64,000 nucleotides of DNA, taken from Streptomyces xanthochromogenes (GTDB taxonomy: Bacteria > Actinomycetota > Actinomycetes > Streptomycetales > Streptomycetaceae). The notes beneath the pieces are model-generated. The model saw only the letters and a list, made by a program, of their open reading frames with translations. It ran no database searches and was not told the origin of the DNA. Positions 1 to 8,584 of this stretch are shown piece by piece. How positions within the stretch are numbered: the stretch's first letter is position 1; each line of letters begins with the position of its first letter. The stretch covers positions 248,001 to 312,000 of the forward strand of contig NZ_BMUZ01000003.1 in the NCBI RefSeq assembly GCF_014650455.1, written 5' to 3'. Position numbers and translations under genes: made by a program.

Positions 1-186
1 ATCCACAGCAAGGTCGGTTGTCAATCATTGACTACTAGGCCTCCAAGTGAGCACCATCTAGGGCTTGCAAGGCACCGCCATGTCGGGAAACCCCGCAGAT
101 GCCCAGGAGTTCTGGGACATGCGCCCTCCCACCAGCGGCGTGCCCGTGCGGCAGCCGCCGCCAAGCGAATCAACGAGGAGTAGCAG

Positions 187-1416
187 ATGCAATCAAGGCC
201 CAGACACACCCGGAGCGCTCCGAACTCCGGCTTCACCGCGCTGCGCCGGGTACGGAAGGCGCTCGCGGTGGGTGCCCTCGCGACGGCACTGATCGCCGCC
301 GCGGCCCCGTCAGGGTTCGCCACCACGGGTTCGCAGGTCGGCATCGCGAACAACATGTATCCCGCGGTGAAGGACATGAAGGGCACGATCGAGTCGCTCG
401 GGTCGTTCACGACGTTCTCGGCGAACACCGCATCGCAGGTCGGCGGGTTCTGGAACAAGCCCGCGATCGACACGTCGACGATGCGCGGGATCACGTCGGG
501 AAGCCTGCGTCAGCAGCTGAAGAGCGCCGGCCCTTACACCACCTGTGATCCGTCTTCGTCGAACAACTGCGTCAACGGGCCTTTGCACATTGACGCTTTC
601 CTGTCGGCGGACGAAACCAACGTGGACGCGGTCATCCCGACCGCGGACGGTGGGACGTGTACGGCGAGCGGCAGCGTCGAGTGCAACGGTGCCCTCTCCA
701 GCAAGCACGCTGTGGCCATCGGGCACCTGGCGATCTACAGCTGCAGCGGCAGTTGGGCGGGCTCGACGCACGGCGACGACCCGTCCAACGCCGGTAGTCC
801 CCCGTTGGCGTTCGGCGCGGACGCCAACGGCAGCGGCAACGGCAAGGCGCAGTCCCCGCGTTGTGACGCATCGCCGGTCTCGGGCGGTGCGCCCACGACG
901 ATCCCGGGGGTGGTCAGCTGGCTCGCGACGAGTGGGCACCGGATCGCGGTCGCCGACCCGGCTTCCGCGCCGTTCGGCGCGGCGTCCAAGCAGGCGTTGA
1001 TCCAGAACGGGTTCTCGTGGGTCGCCAGCGGCGCGGGGCAGAACGTGTTCACCGGAAGCGCGTGCGACAGCGCGGGTACGGCATGCAAGGTGCGCCTGGA
1101 ATCCGGGATCAGTCAGGTGCGCGGTGCGGTGACGGCGAACGCCGGCGGGAACACCCAGCTGGGTCTGGTTGCGAAGTCGAACATCATGCACGTGAACTGG
1201 ACGTCGAGCTCGCTGAACGGCACCACGGGCAATGATCCCAACACGTGGGTCGACGTCGATCCGAGCGCGTACTCCGCCTACGGCGACATCGAGCAGTACG
1301 GCGTCGCCCTGAACGGCGGCAACGCCGGCGCGGAGGCCGCGTGGGACAACCTGTTCAACACCAAGTGGGACAACGACACCACCATCCAGTCGACTCTCGC
1401 CGCCTACGGCTACTAG
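187..1416 (+). CDS. Exported ModA-like solute-binding protein
   Basis: The 409-residue protein starts at an ATG 6 nt after a GAGGAG ribosome site. A basic N-terminus is followed by a hydrophobic stretch (about residues 28-48) and an AFA-like signal peptidase site; there is no lipobox cysteine, so release or wall association is more likely than lipid anchoring. The body resembles molybdate-type (ModA/PBP2) binding proteins: an IDAFLSAD segment, AIGHLAIYS, a VADPASAPFGAASKQAL segment, then GTQLGLVAKS-like and IEQYGVAL elements near the C-terminus. An extra cysteine-containing insert (about residues 115-235) is unusual. No ABC permease or ATPase lies nearby, so the substrate and any transport role are inferred only. 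It may have become a surface or sensing protein. Family fairly sure, ligand unknown. Confidence 0.72.
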   Translation: MQSRPRHTRSAPNSGFTALRRVRKALAVGALATALIAAAAPSGFATTGSQVGIANNMYPAVKDMKGTIESLGSFTTFSANTASQVGGFWNKPAIDTSTMRGITSGSLRQQLKSAGPYTTCDPSSSNNCVNGPLHIDAFLSADETNVDAVIPTADGGTCTASGSVECNGALSSKHAVAIGHLAIYSCSGSWAGSTHGDDPSNAGSPPLAFGADANGSGNGKAQSPRCDASPVSGGAPTTIPGVVSWLATSGHRIAVADPASAPFGAASKQALIQNGFSWVASGAGQNVFTGSACDSAGTACKVRLESGISQVRGAVTANAGGNTQLGLVAKSNIMHVNWTSSSLNGTTGNDPNTWVDVDPSAYSAYGDIEQYGVALNGGNAGAEAAWDNLFNTKWDNDTTIQSTLAAYGY

Positions 1417-1438
1417 GCGCTCCGGAGCACTGGACAAC

Positions 1439-1503
1439 GGACCGTCGGCCAGGCACGCACACCGCCCGCCGACGGTCCCGGCCCGCCGGCCCCCACCGGC
1501 GGG
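1439..1503 (+). terminator. Double-hairpin terminator after the binding protein
   Basis: Two inverted repeats follow the stop codon. The first pairs GGACCGTCGGC (1439-1449) with GCCGACGGTCC (1468-1478); the second pairs CCCGCCGG (1482-1489) with CCGGCGGG (1496-1503). There is no U-tract, as is common in actinomycetes. Confidence 0.7.
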
Positions 1504-1593
1504 TCCCCCCATCGGTCGGCGGCCGGTCCGCCGAAGACTGCCGAAGTGCGTTACCTACCGTTGTTCACCAGGCCCTGAGGAGGGGCCTCACGA

Positions 1594-1767
1594 ATGAGCA
1601 GATCACCCCGTCGGAACCCCACGCCGGGCGGCCACCGGGCCGCGGTCACGCGCGGCCGGTCACGCCGAGTCCCGACGCTCCTCTTCGCGGTGGCGACCGT
1701 CGTGATGACCGGCAGCCCGGCCTCCGCGGCCGCCGCCGACACGACCGGCGTCGTCGAGGTGCCGTAG
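1594..1767 (+). CDS. Short exported peptide (57 aa) or truncated secreted protein
   Basis: ATG lies 10 nt after a GAGGAGG ribosome site at 1577-1583. The product has a basic, RR-containing N-terminus (about residues 1-26), a hydrophobic core LLFAVATVVMTG and an ASAAAA-type cleavage region, then only about ten mature residues ending VVEVP. Two readings fit: a genuine small secreted peptide, or the surviving 5' end of a secreted protein whose body was lost through the early TAG. The intact ribosome site and well-formed signal peptide support expression. No family recognised. Confidence 0.5.
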   Translation: MSRSPRRNPTPGGHRAAVTRGRSRRVPTLLFAVATVVMTGSPASAAAADTTGVVEVP

Positions 1768-2050
1768 CCTGCGAGCCGCTTTGGGCGGCCGGCTACGAGA
1801 CGCCGACGTGCGTTGCGGGGCTCGGTGGTCGCGCTGACGCGATCGCCGAGCCTCTCTCGTCGGCCCGCGCGGATCGTTGATGCACCGTCCGAGGCCACTG
1901 GGATGCGTCGGCGCGTACATGACGGCTCTGGGGCGTTGCCGCGGATGCCAACTCCCTTGCCCGCTCGGGTGGTTGGCGGCTCGGTCGATTCCTGGCATGC
2001 GGTGTGCCAGTGACGTGGATGCCCAGGAAGGGGCGCCCACGAGCGGGGCG

Positions 2051-2608
2051 TCAGCCGGTCTTCACGGCCGGTTGCGGCGAGTCGACATCGACGGCGTCGA
2101 GAAGCCGGCGAGCGGCGCTGACGAGATCCAGCCGCCAGGCGTAGATCGCGCGGGCCAGGTGGTCGCCCGTGTGCTCCTTGGTACGCAGCGACTCCTCGAT
2201 CTCGTCGAGGACGAGCCGTTGCCGCTCGACCAGGCGGGCCGGGCTGATGTCGCGACGCTGGAGCAGCAGGAGTTTGCTGGTGAAATCGGCGCGGATGTCG
2301 CGCAGGTGGGCCACGGGTTCGCTGAGCCAGCGGCTGACGGCCGTCTTCGCCGAGCGGGTGGTGGCATAGATCATGCGCTGCGGTCCGCGATCGCTTTCCT
2401 CGGCGCCGACCGGCGTAATCAGTCCGCGCTCCACCAGCCGCGTGATCGACCGGTAGACCATGGGGCGCGAGATGTACCAGAACTCACCGATCTCCGTCCC
2501 CTCCGCGGTGAGGGACGCGATGGCGAAGCCGTGGCTCGGTCGTTCGGCCACGAGTGCGAGCACAATCCACTCGGCCAGCGGCAGATCAGGTCGGTCGGGT
2601 TTCGCCAT
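2051..2608 (-). CDS. PadR-family transcriptional regulator
   Basis: A 185-residue protein. The N-terminal winged helix (LAEWIVLALVAERPSHGFAI, then SRPMVYRSITRLVERGLI) is typical of PadR proteins, followed by the acidic, leucine-rich helical dimerisation half (about residues 100-170). I start at the ATG whose first base is 2608, not at upstream in-frame codons, because PadR proteins begin just before this helix. There is no Shine-Dalgarno; a TATTCT hexamer ends 7 nt before the ATG, so the mRNA is probably leaderless. A palindrome overlaps this promoter, suggesting self-repression. It lies next to the pilus locus but shares no evident site with it, so its target is unknown. Confidence 0.88.
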   Translation of the reverse strand: MAKPDRPDLPLAEWIVLALVAERPSHGFAIASLTAEGTEIGEFWYISRPMVYRSITRLVERGLITPVGAEESDRGPQRMIYATTRSAKTAVSRWLSEPVAHLRDIRADFTSKLLLLQRRDISPARLVERQRLVLDEIEESLRTKEHTGDHLARAIYAWRLDLVSAARRLLDAVDVDSPQPAVKTG

Positions 2609-2615
2609 GGTAACC

Positions 2616-2631
2616 AGAATACCAACTGGTA
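2616..2631 (-). promoter_or_regulatory. Leaderless promoter and palindromic operator of the PadR gene
   Basis: On the minus strand a TATTCT -10 box (2616-2621) is 7 nt before the ATG. It overlaps the inverted repeat TACCA-N2-TGGTA at 2620-2631. Binding there would block the promoter, the usual PadR autoregulation design. The -35 is not clear. Confidence 0.45.
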
Positions 2632-2783
2632 CGGCGGGCGATTGTGCGATGGAACAGCCTTCGGCGCGCACTGGCTCGCGACCCTGTAGAGACACCTGGA
2701 AGTGGCGTCTCGGGTCCCGCGTCGGCCGAAAGCGATCTTCCGCCTGTCGGCCCGCAGCCGGTCTCCGGACCGCGTGACCATGT

Positions 2784-3602
2784 TCAGCGGCGGACCGCTG
2801 AGAGCGGCGCACCCATCGCGGACAGGTCGTTGAGGCTCGCGTACCAGTGGACGACCGGAGCACCGACGAGGATGGCGGCGATGGCGCCGGCGGCGAGGAA
2901 CACACCGAACGGGAGACGGGTTTGGCGGGTCGCCCGCCCCGCCACCATGAGCGCGATGCCCACCAGCAACCCGGCGAAGCTGCCGGCCAGCAGCGCGAAG
3001 ACGAGGTACGACGGTCCGAGCCAGCCAAGGCCGGTGCCGAGCAGGCCGGCCAGGCGCACGTCGCCGAATCCGAGCCAGGCCGGGCGTACCCAGTGCAGGG
3101 TGAAGAAGACGGCGAATGCACCTACTCCGCATGCCGCGGTCACGCCGAGCCGATGCCATTGGCCGGTGGCCGCGGCGGCGGCGAGCAGACAGGCGGCGGT
3201 GAGCCCGAGGGTCGGGTAGATCAGCCGCCGAGGGAGCAGGAACCGTTCGGCGTCACAGGCTGCCAGGGCCAACAGCCCCGCGGTGAAGACCAGTTCGGCC
3301 GGCAGCGTCTCCGACCGGCCGAAGCGCAGCGCCTCGGCCAGGAACAGAACCGCGGTGAGCGCTTCGACGAGCGGGTAGCGCACGGGGATGGGAGCGCGGC
3401 AGGCGCGACAGCGTCCGCCCAGCAGGAGCCAGGACGCTATGGGGATGTTGTCCCGGGCCGCGATCTGTACGGCGCATCTCGGGCAGGCGGAGCGGGGCCG
3501 CACCACCGAGCGGCCTTCCGGCACCCGGGAGACGGCGACGTTGAGGAACGACCCCACCGCGAGTCCCAACAGAGCGATGATGAAGCCAAATGCGGATGAC
3601 AT
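2784..3602 (-). CDS. pilD: Type IV prepilin peptidase
   Basis: A 273-residue polytopic membrane aspartic protease that cleaves the leader from type IV prepilins and often methylates the new N-terminus. Both family hallmarks are present: a cytoplasmic zinc-type loop with C40-x2-C43 and C65-x2-C68, and the two catalytic aspartates, D117 (ACDAERFLLP) and D181 in the GFGD motif. About six to eight hydrophobic segments are spread along the protein. I chose the start at MSSAFGF because upstream in-frame codons encode no plausible membrane protein. It lies downstream of pilA on the same strand and would process PilA and the three minor pilin-like proteins of the divergent operon. Confidence 0.93.
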   Translation of the reverse strand: MSSAFGFIIALLGLAVGSFLNVAVSRVPEGRSVVRPRSACPRCAVQIAARDNIPIASWLLLGGRCRACRAPIPVRYPLVEALTAVLFLAEALRFGRSETLPAELVFTAGLLALAACDAERFLLPRRLIYPTLGLTAACLLAAAAATGQWHRLGVTAACGVGAFAVFFTLHWVRPAWLGFGDVRLAGLLGTGLGWLGPSYLVFALLAGSFAGLLVGIALMVAGRATRQTRLPFGVFLAAGAIAAILVGAPVVHWYASLNDLSAMGAPLSAVRR

Positions 3603-3885
3603 GGGCGTAGTGGTTCCGTACCGCTCGTATAGGTCGCTACAAGTACGAAGCGACAGTTCCGGACCAGTCCTGGGGGCCTCAGCGGCGCTCGCCACGGGCG
3701 ATCTCGGCGTCCGCAAGGCGGTTCAGGCACACGGCGATTCCGGTGATGCCGCGGGCCGCCGATCGCGGTTCGCCAGGTGACGCTTCCGGTGCCACCTGGC
3801 CAACTCGACCGTCTGGCACCCGCGGCCGACGACGTCCGGTGAGGACTCCCCCGTATCCCCCTGGCGGGAGCGGGGGTTCGACCCA

Positions 3886-4266
3886 TCAGGAGCAGGGGTT
3901 CGACTGACCGCCCGGGAGTACGGCCGGGGTGATGTCGTAGGTGGCACCGTTAGGCTTGGCGTCGTACCAAGAGGAAGCGGCAGACAGGAACCCTTGTTTC
4001 ACCAGGTCGTCCATGGTGCCGTAGGCGCCGCGGTTGTCGCTGGCGAAGTACGCCTCTTCCGCAGTCTGGATCGTGGATTTGTCGGTCTTGCACGCCGACG
4101 TCTGGCCCTTGTCGTTGATGCCGCGGACGGAGAAGACGACGATGGCGGACAGGACGCCGAGGATCACGATGACCACGAGAAGCTCGATGAGCGTGAATCC
4201 GGCTTCCGCCGTCTCGTTCGGTACACGCATTCGCCGGCGCAACTTGCCTGGCAGGTATCTGAACAT
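3886..4266 (-). CDS. pilA: Type IV major pilin
   Basis: A 126-residue prepilin with a basic leader, the processing site G23/F24, then the FTLIELLVVIVILGVLSAIV membrane/assembly helix with the conserved Glu at +5 (E28). The rest is a small hydrophilic head with two cysteines near residues 59 and 125, which could form the C-terminal disulfide loop seen in many pilins. A GGAG ribosome site lies 4 nt before the ATG. It is divergent from pilB and should share control with it. This is the only full major pilin here, so it is the likely shaft subunit. Confidence 0.92.
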   Translation of the reverse strand: MFRYLPGKLRRRMRVPNETAEAGFTLIELLVVIVILGVLSAIVVFSVRGINDKGQTSACKTDKSTIQTAEEAYFASDNRGAYGTMDDLVKQGFLSAASSWYDAKPNGATYDITPAVLPGGQSNPCS

Positions 4267-4307
4267 CTTTCTCCATCTACAGCGACCGGTTCAAGTGAAA
4301 TCGATCG

Positions 4308-4434
4308 ATAGTAAGTGCTTGATTAATCAGCCGTAGACTACGCAGCGCGCGATGGGCCCACAAGGGGCAGCCGCACGGAGATGGCAGGCCTGAACGCACC
4401 GTGCCGTGAGGTAGTATCCCGCTGACTAATCAGC
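4308..4434. promoter_or_regulatory. Divergent pilA/pilB promoter region with paired sites
   Basis: Two near-identical 13-mers, TTGATTAATCAGC (4319-4331) and CTGACTAATCAGC (4422-4434), flank the intergenic region. A TACTAT -10 for pilA is on the minus strand at 4308-4313. For pilB a CTGAAC (4390-4395) and TAGTAT (4412-4417) pair has 16-nt spacing. One 13-mer abuts each promoter, so one regulator could control both transcripts. Promoter calls come from eye inspection only. Confidence 0.45.
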
Positions 4435-4498
4435 GACTGACAGTACTTCGGATGCACTCGCGGCGAACCATCGGCCGTGTTCTGGATGCGCGAAAGGG

Positions 4499-6349
4499 GT
4501 GGGTTCCTTGGCGAACCGCCGACTTCTCCGGCGCCGTGCGGCGACGACGGACCCTTCCGGCGAGGACGCCACCCTGCTCCACGGGACGCGGGGCGCGGCA
4601 CCGTCTCCGGTCCCGGCAGACGAACCGGTCCGGGACGCGACATCCGGCGCGGCGCAGCCGTCGCCCGTGGGGCAGAAGCAGCCGCGTATTGGGGAGTTGC
4701 TGGTGCAGCGCGGGCTGCTCACCCCGGCGCAGGTGGACGAGGTGCTCCTGCAGCAGCCGGCGTCGGGCAAGCGGCTCGGCGCCCTGCTGGTCGAACTCGG
4801 CATGGTCGAGGAGCGGTCACTGATCGAGGCGCTGTCGGTTCAACTCGGCGTCCCCGTCGCCGATCTGCGCCAGAGCGAACCCGATCCCGAGGCGGCCGCC
4901 CGGGTGCCGGAGTCGCTGGCCCGCAAGCTGGGCGTCGTCGCGGTGCGGCGGGTTGAAGGAACGCTGCTGATCGCCGCGGGCGACCCGGGCGACCCGCGCG
5001 TGCTGGAGGAAGTCGGCCGGGCCGTCGCGCCGGATCGGGTGCAGTTGGCGATCGCGGTCCCCGCGGACATCCGGCGCTCGATCGACAGCGCCTACCGGGC
5101 GTTGGCCGGTGTCAGCAGCCTGGTCGAGGCCTTCGAGGCGACCGAGACCGGCCGTAACGCCGACTCCGGGACCAGGGTGGTGAGCGAGGACGCGCCGGTC
5201 GTGCACCTGGTCAACCTCATGCTGACCCAGGGCCTGCGCGACCGGGCCTCGGACATCCACATCGAACCGCACGCCGACCGGGTCCGGGTCCGGTACCGCA
5301 TCGACGGCGCGCTGCACGACGTGCTGAGCCTGCCGGAGAACATGGGCCCGTCCGTGGTCAGCCGGATCAAGATCATGGCCAACATGAACATCGTCGACCG
5401 ACGGCGCCCGCAGGACGGGCAGATCTCCACCGAGATCGACGGCAGGGCCGTCGACATCCGGGTCGCCACCAGCCCCACCATCTGGGGCGAGAAGGCGGTC
5501 CTGCGGCTGCTCGACAGCAACCGCACACTGTTCCGCCTCGCCGAGCTCGGCATGCCCGCCGCGACCTACGAACGGTTCTCCTCCCTGCTGCGCTCCCCGT
5601 ACGGCATGGTCGCCTGCGGCGGACCGACGGGCAGCGGCAAGACGACCACCCTGTACGCCACGCTCGGCGAGCTGAACCAGAGCGAGCGCAACATCACCAC
5701 CATCGAAGACCCGGTGGAGTACGTGTTCCCTTCGGTCAACCAGATCCAGATCAACGACCAGGCGGGCATCACCTTCGCGACCGGGTTGCGCTCGATCCTG
5801 CGGCAGGACCCCGACGTGATCCTGGTCGGCGAGATCCGGGACGCCGAGACGGCCCGGATCGCGGTCGAGTCCGCTCTCACCGGCCACTTCGTGCTGTCGT
5901 CCATCCACGCCGCCGACGCCTGTTCCGCGCTGCACCGGTTCACTGACATGGGCATCGAGCCGTTCCTGATCACCTCGACGGTCGCCGGTGTGGTCAGCCA
6001 GCGACTGGTACGGCGGATCTGCGACCAGTGCCGCGAGCCCTACCGGCCGGGCGTGGACGAACTGGCCTTCTTCGCCAAGGCCGGCGGGTCCACCGACACC
6101 GGGTTCTGGCAGGGCCGGGGCTGCAACTTCTGCTCCCGAACGGGCTATCAGGAGCGGATCGGGGTCTTCGAACTGCTCGTGATGAGCGACGCCGTCAAGG
6201 GGTTGCTCGTCGAGAAGGCGCCGATCGGCAGCCTGCGCAAGGCCGCCCGCGAGCAGCAGATGGACAGCCTCCTGGACGGAGGCGTCCGGCTGGTGGAAGA
6301 GGGGATCACGACCATCGCCGAGATCATGTCCAGCGTCTACGTGGTCTAG
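4499..6349 (+). CDS. pilB: Type IV pilus extension ATPase
   Basis: A 616-residue GspE/PilB ATPase that powers pilus extension at the cytoplasmic face. After a poorly conserved N-terminus it has a T2SSE-N/MshE-type domain (IGELLVQRGLLTPAQVDEVL onward, about residues 60-200), then the hexameric ATPase core with Walker A GPTGSGKT at residues 375-382, the TIEDPVEY Asp-box region and SSIHAAD His-box. Near the C-terminus a tetracysteine zinc motif (CDQC and CNFC) distinguishes PilB from PilT. The GTG start is the first plausible codon; the preceding GAAAGG is a weak ribosome site. It is the first gene of the six-gene plus-strand operon. Confidence 0.93.
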   Translation: MGSLANRRLLRRRAATTDPSGEDATLLHGTRGAAPSPVPADEPVRDATSGAAQPSPVGQKQPRIGELLVQRGLLTPAQVDEVLLQQPASGKRLGALLVELGMVEERSLIEALSVQLGVPVADLRQSEPDPEAAARVPESLARKLGVVAVRRVEGTLLIAAGDPGDPRVLEEVGRAVAPDRVQLAIAVPADIRRSIDSAYRALAGVSSLVEAFEATETGRNADSGTRVVSEDAPVVHLVNLMLTQGLRDRASDIHIEPHADRVRVRYRIDGALHDVLSLPENMGPSVVSRIKIMANMNIVDRRRPQDGQISTEIDGRAVDIRVATSPTIWGEKAVLRLLDSNRTLFRLAELGMPAATYERFSSLLRSPYGMVACGGPTGSGKTTTLYATLGELNQSERNITTIEDPVEYVFPSVNQIQINDQAGITFATGLRSILRQDPDVILVGEIRDAETARIAVESALTGHFVLSSIHAADACSALHRFTDMGIEPFLITSTVAGVVSQRLVRRICDQCREPYRPGVDELAFFAKAGGSTDTGFWQGRGCNFCSRTGYQERIGVFELLVMSDAVKGLLVEKAPIGSLRKAAREQQMDSLLDGGVRLVEEGITTIAEIMSSVYVV

Positions 6350-6426
6350 TTCCCGGCTCGCTGAACACCACTCCCCCAGCACTGACGACACGAACCTCTG
6401 ACACCGGAAACCAGGAGGGCATCGGC

Positions 6427-7638
6427 ATGGCCACCTTCAAGTACGTCGCGCTCGCCCCGGACGGGAAGCGGGCCTCCGGCGTGCTCACGGGCTCCAGTGT
6501 CGACGGCGTGACCGACAACCTGACCCGGCAGGGCTACGACGTGCAGTCGGTCAAGGCCTCGGGCCGCAACCTGCTGCAACTCGAACTCACCGCGGAAAAG
6601 GTCGACTTGGTCGAGCTGAGCAACTTCTCCCGCCAGATGGGCGCCTTCATCAAGGCCGGAGTGCCCATCCTCGACGCCTTGGAGATCATCCGCGCCGAGA
6701 CCAAGGACAAGAAGCTGGTCAAGGTGCTCGTCGACGTCATGGACTCGCTGCGATTCGGCGAAAGCTTCGCCGTCGCGATGGCCGCCCACACCACGGCGCT
6801 CCCGCCGTTCTACATGTCCGTCCTCCGCTCGGCGGAGGCGACCGGTGAACTCGACGTCGTGATGGCCCAGTTGGCCCGGTACATCGAGCGCGACGTCGAG
6901 GGCCGGCGCAGCATCCGCTCCGCCCTCACCTATCCGGGCCTGGTGATGGGTCTGGCCCTCGCCGTCGTTCTCGTCCTCGTCATCTTCGTGCTGCCCCGCT
7001 TCAAGGTGTTCTTCGACTCCTTCCACGCGGAACTCCCGCTGCCCACCCGGATCTTGTTGGGCTTCACCGACTTCGTCACCGTCTGGTATCCGCTCATCGT
7101 CGGCGTGCTCGTCGCGCTCGTCGCGGCACTGATCGCCGGCTTGCGGACCGACCGGGGGCGAGTCCTGCGCGACCGCTTCCTGCTGGCGACGCCGGTGGTC
7201 GGCGATGTGGTCCGCTTCATGGTCATCGAACGGTTCTGCCGCATCCTGACCTCGATGATCAAGGCCGGGGTGCCCATCCCCGAGGCGCTCAGTCTGGCCG
7301 GCTCGGGCACCAACAACCTGGTGTACGAGCGGTCCATCGGGACGGCCCGGACGGAGATGCTCGAAGGCGGCGGCATCTCCCGGCCGATGGCCCGCACCAA
7401 GCTGTTCCCCGGGGCGGTCACCCAGATGATGCGCGTGGGGGAAGAGACCGGCACCCTCGACGACCAGCTCGAGAACGTGTCGGAGTTCTACGAGAAGGAA
7501 CTGCAGCACAAACTCAAGCGGATGACCAGCCTGTTCGAGCCGACCGTGGTGATCATGGTCGGGGTCGTCGTGGGGTTCGTGGCCGTCGCCCTGATTTCGG
7601 CGATCTACGGCGTCTACAACCAGGTCAACGTCCAATGA
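6427..7638 (+). CDS. pilC: Type IV pilus platform protein
   Basis: A 403-residue inner-membrane platform protein (GspF/PilC) linking the ATPases to the growing pilin base. Two T2SSF repeats are evident (about residues 65-190 and 270-395), with hydrophobic segments near 165-190, 215-240 and at the C-terminus. The start MATFKYVALAPDG has a strong AGGAGG ribosome site 7 nt upstream; the open frame extends much further upstream but overlaps pilB. The stop overlaps the next start by 4 nt, indicating translational coupling. Confidence 0.93.
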   Translation: MATFKYVALAPDGKRASGVLTGSSVDGVTDNLTRQGYDVQSVKASGRNLLQLELTAEKVDLVELSNFSRQMGAFIKAGVPILDALEIIRAETKDKKLVKVLVDVMDSLRFGESFAVAMAAHTTALPPFYMSVLRSAEATGELDVVMAQLARYIERDVEGRRSIRSALTYPGLVMGLALAVVLVLVIFVLPRFKVFFDSFHAELPLPTRILLGFTDFVTVWYPLIVGVLVALVAALIAGLRTDRGRVLRDRFLLATPVVGDVVRFMVIERFCRILTSMIKAGVPIPEALSLAGSGTNNLVYERSIGTARTEMLEGGGISRPMARTKLFPGAVTQMMRVGEETGTLDDQLENVSEFYEKELQHKLKRMTSLFEPTVVIMVGVVVGFVAVALISAIYGVYNQVNVQ

Positions 7639-8063
7639 CCGGCCCGGCACGCCGCCTCCGCCGCGGCGAAGAGGGCGAAACCCTGGTGGAGGTTCTCGTC
7701 GCCGTCGTGCTCATGGGCGTCGCCTTCGTGACCATCCTCGGGGGCATCGGCACCGCGATCATCAGCTCGGTCACCCAGCAGAAGGTGACCAGCACGGACT
7801 CGGTCATCCGCAGCGCCGCCGAGAAGGTCGTCAGCGACCCGTACGTCTCCTGCGCCGATGACTACGAGACCTCGACGCCCCCTACCGCGTACACCGTGAC
7901 CCTCAAGATCGAGTACTGGGACGGGGTCGGCGCGTTCATCCAGTCCTGCCCGACGGCCGATACCGGAGTACAGAAGGTGACGCTCACCGTGCAGCAGACC
8001 GGCCCGCACTCCGTGAGGAACGCCACGCTTGAGGTGGTCAAGCGGGAGTCGATGCCGTCATGA
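7635..8063 (+). CDS. PilV-like minor pilin
   Basis: A 142-residue prepilin-like protein. The basic leader ends at G14, followed by ETLVEVLVAVVLMGVAFVTI, an N-methylation-type helix with Glu at +5 (E19). The head is short, with two cysteines (about residues 75 and 98) and beta-rich sequence. Position and size fit a PilV/GspI-like minor pilin that primes pilus assembly. It overlaps pilC and the next gene by ATGA at each end. The exact minor-pilin class is inferred from position. Confidence 0.85.
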   Translation: MTGPARRLRRGEEGETLVEVLVAVVLMGVAFVTILGGIGTAIISSVTQQKVTSTDSVIRSAAEKVVSDPYVSCADDYETSTPPTAYTVTLKIEYWDGVGAFIQSCPTADTGVQKVTLTVQQTGPHSVRNATLEVVKRESMPS

Positions 8064-8584
8064 GCAGCCAACGGGCAAGCCGGCGACCCGAGTCGGGGTT
8101 CACTCTGACCGAGCTGCTGGTCACGATCGTCATCGTGGGCATGATCGGGGTGCTGCTGCCCGAGGCGATCGTCCTCGGGCTGCGGTTCACAGCGGGCACC
8201 GAGAAGCGGGTGGCCGCCACCAGCGCCGTGGGCACGCTCAACCGCTACTTCTACGGCGACGTGCAAAGCGCGGACAGCGTCACGACCGATCCCGCGTGTG
8301 GCGTCGCCGACGTGATCGTGCACCTGAGCCGGCCCGGCACCGACGTCGTCTACACCTTCGACCGGCCGACTGGCGCTCTCAACCGGGTGAAGTGCACCGA
8401 CACAGGCGCCGTCACCACGTTCCTCGGCAGGCTCGACAACGCCACATCGACCCATCCGGTGACTCTGAGCTGTGGTGCCGAGACCTCGTGCGCCTCGCCC
8501 ACGGAGGTAACGCTGACCGTGCAGAGCGACCCCGCCGTGGCCCCAACGGCCCTCACCGCCGTCCGACGATCGAGCGCGTCATGA
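8060..8584 (+). CDS. PilW/GspJ-like minor pilin
   Basis: A 174-residue prepilin with leader cleavage expected after G13, then FTLTELLVTIVIVGMIGVLL with Glu at +5 (E18). The cysteine-containing beta-rich head (about residues 60-165) matches the size of PilW/GspJ minor pilins. The ATG overlaps the previous stop and the TGA overlaps the next ATG by 4 nt, so the three minor pilin genes are likely translated together. It probably joins the tip-complex subunits on either side. Confidence 0.85.
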   Translation: MSSQRASRRPESGFTLTELLVTIVIVGMIGVLLPEAIVLGLRFTAGTEKRVAATSAVGTLNRYFYGDVQSADSVTTDPACGVADVIVHLSRPGTDVVYTFDRPTGALNRVKCTDTGAVTTFLGRLDNATSTHPVTLSCGAETSCASPTEVTLTVQSDPAVAPTALTAVRRSSAS

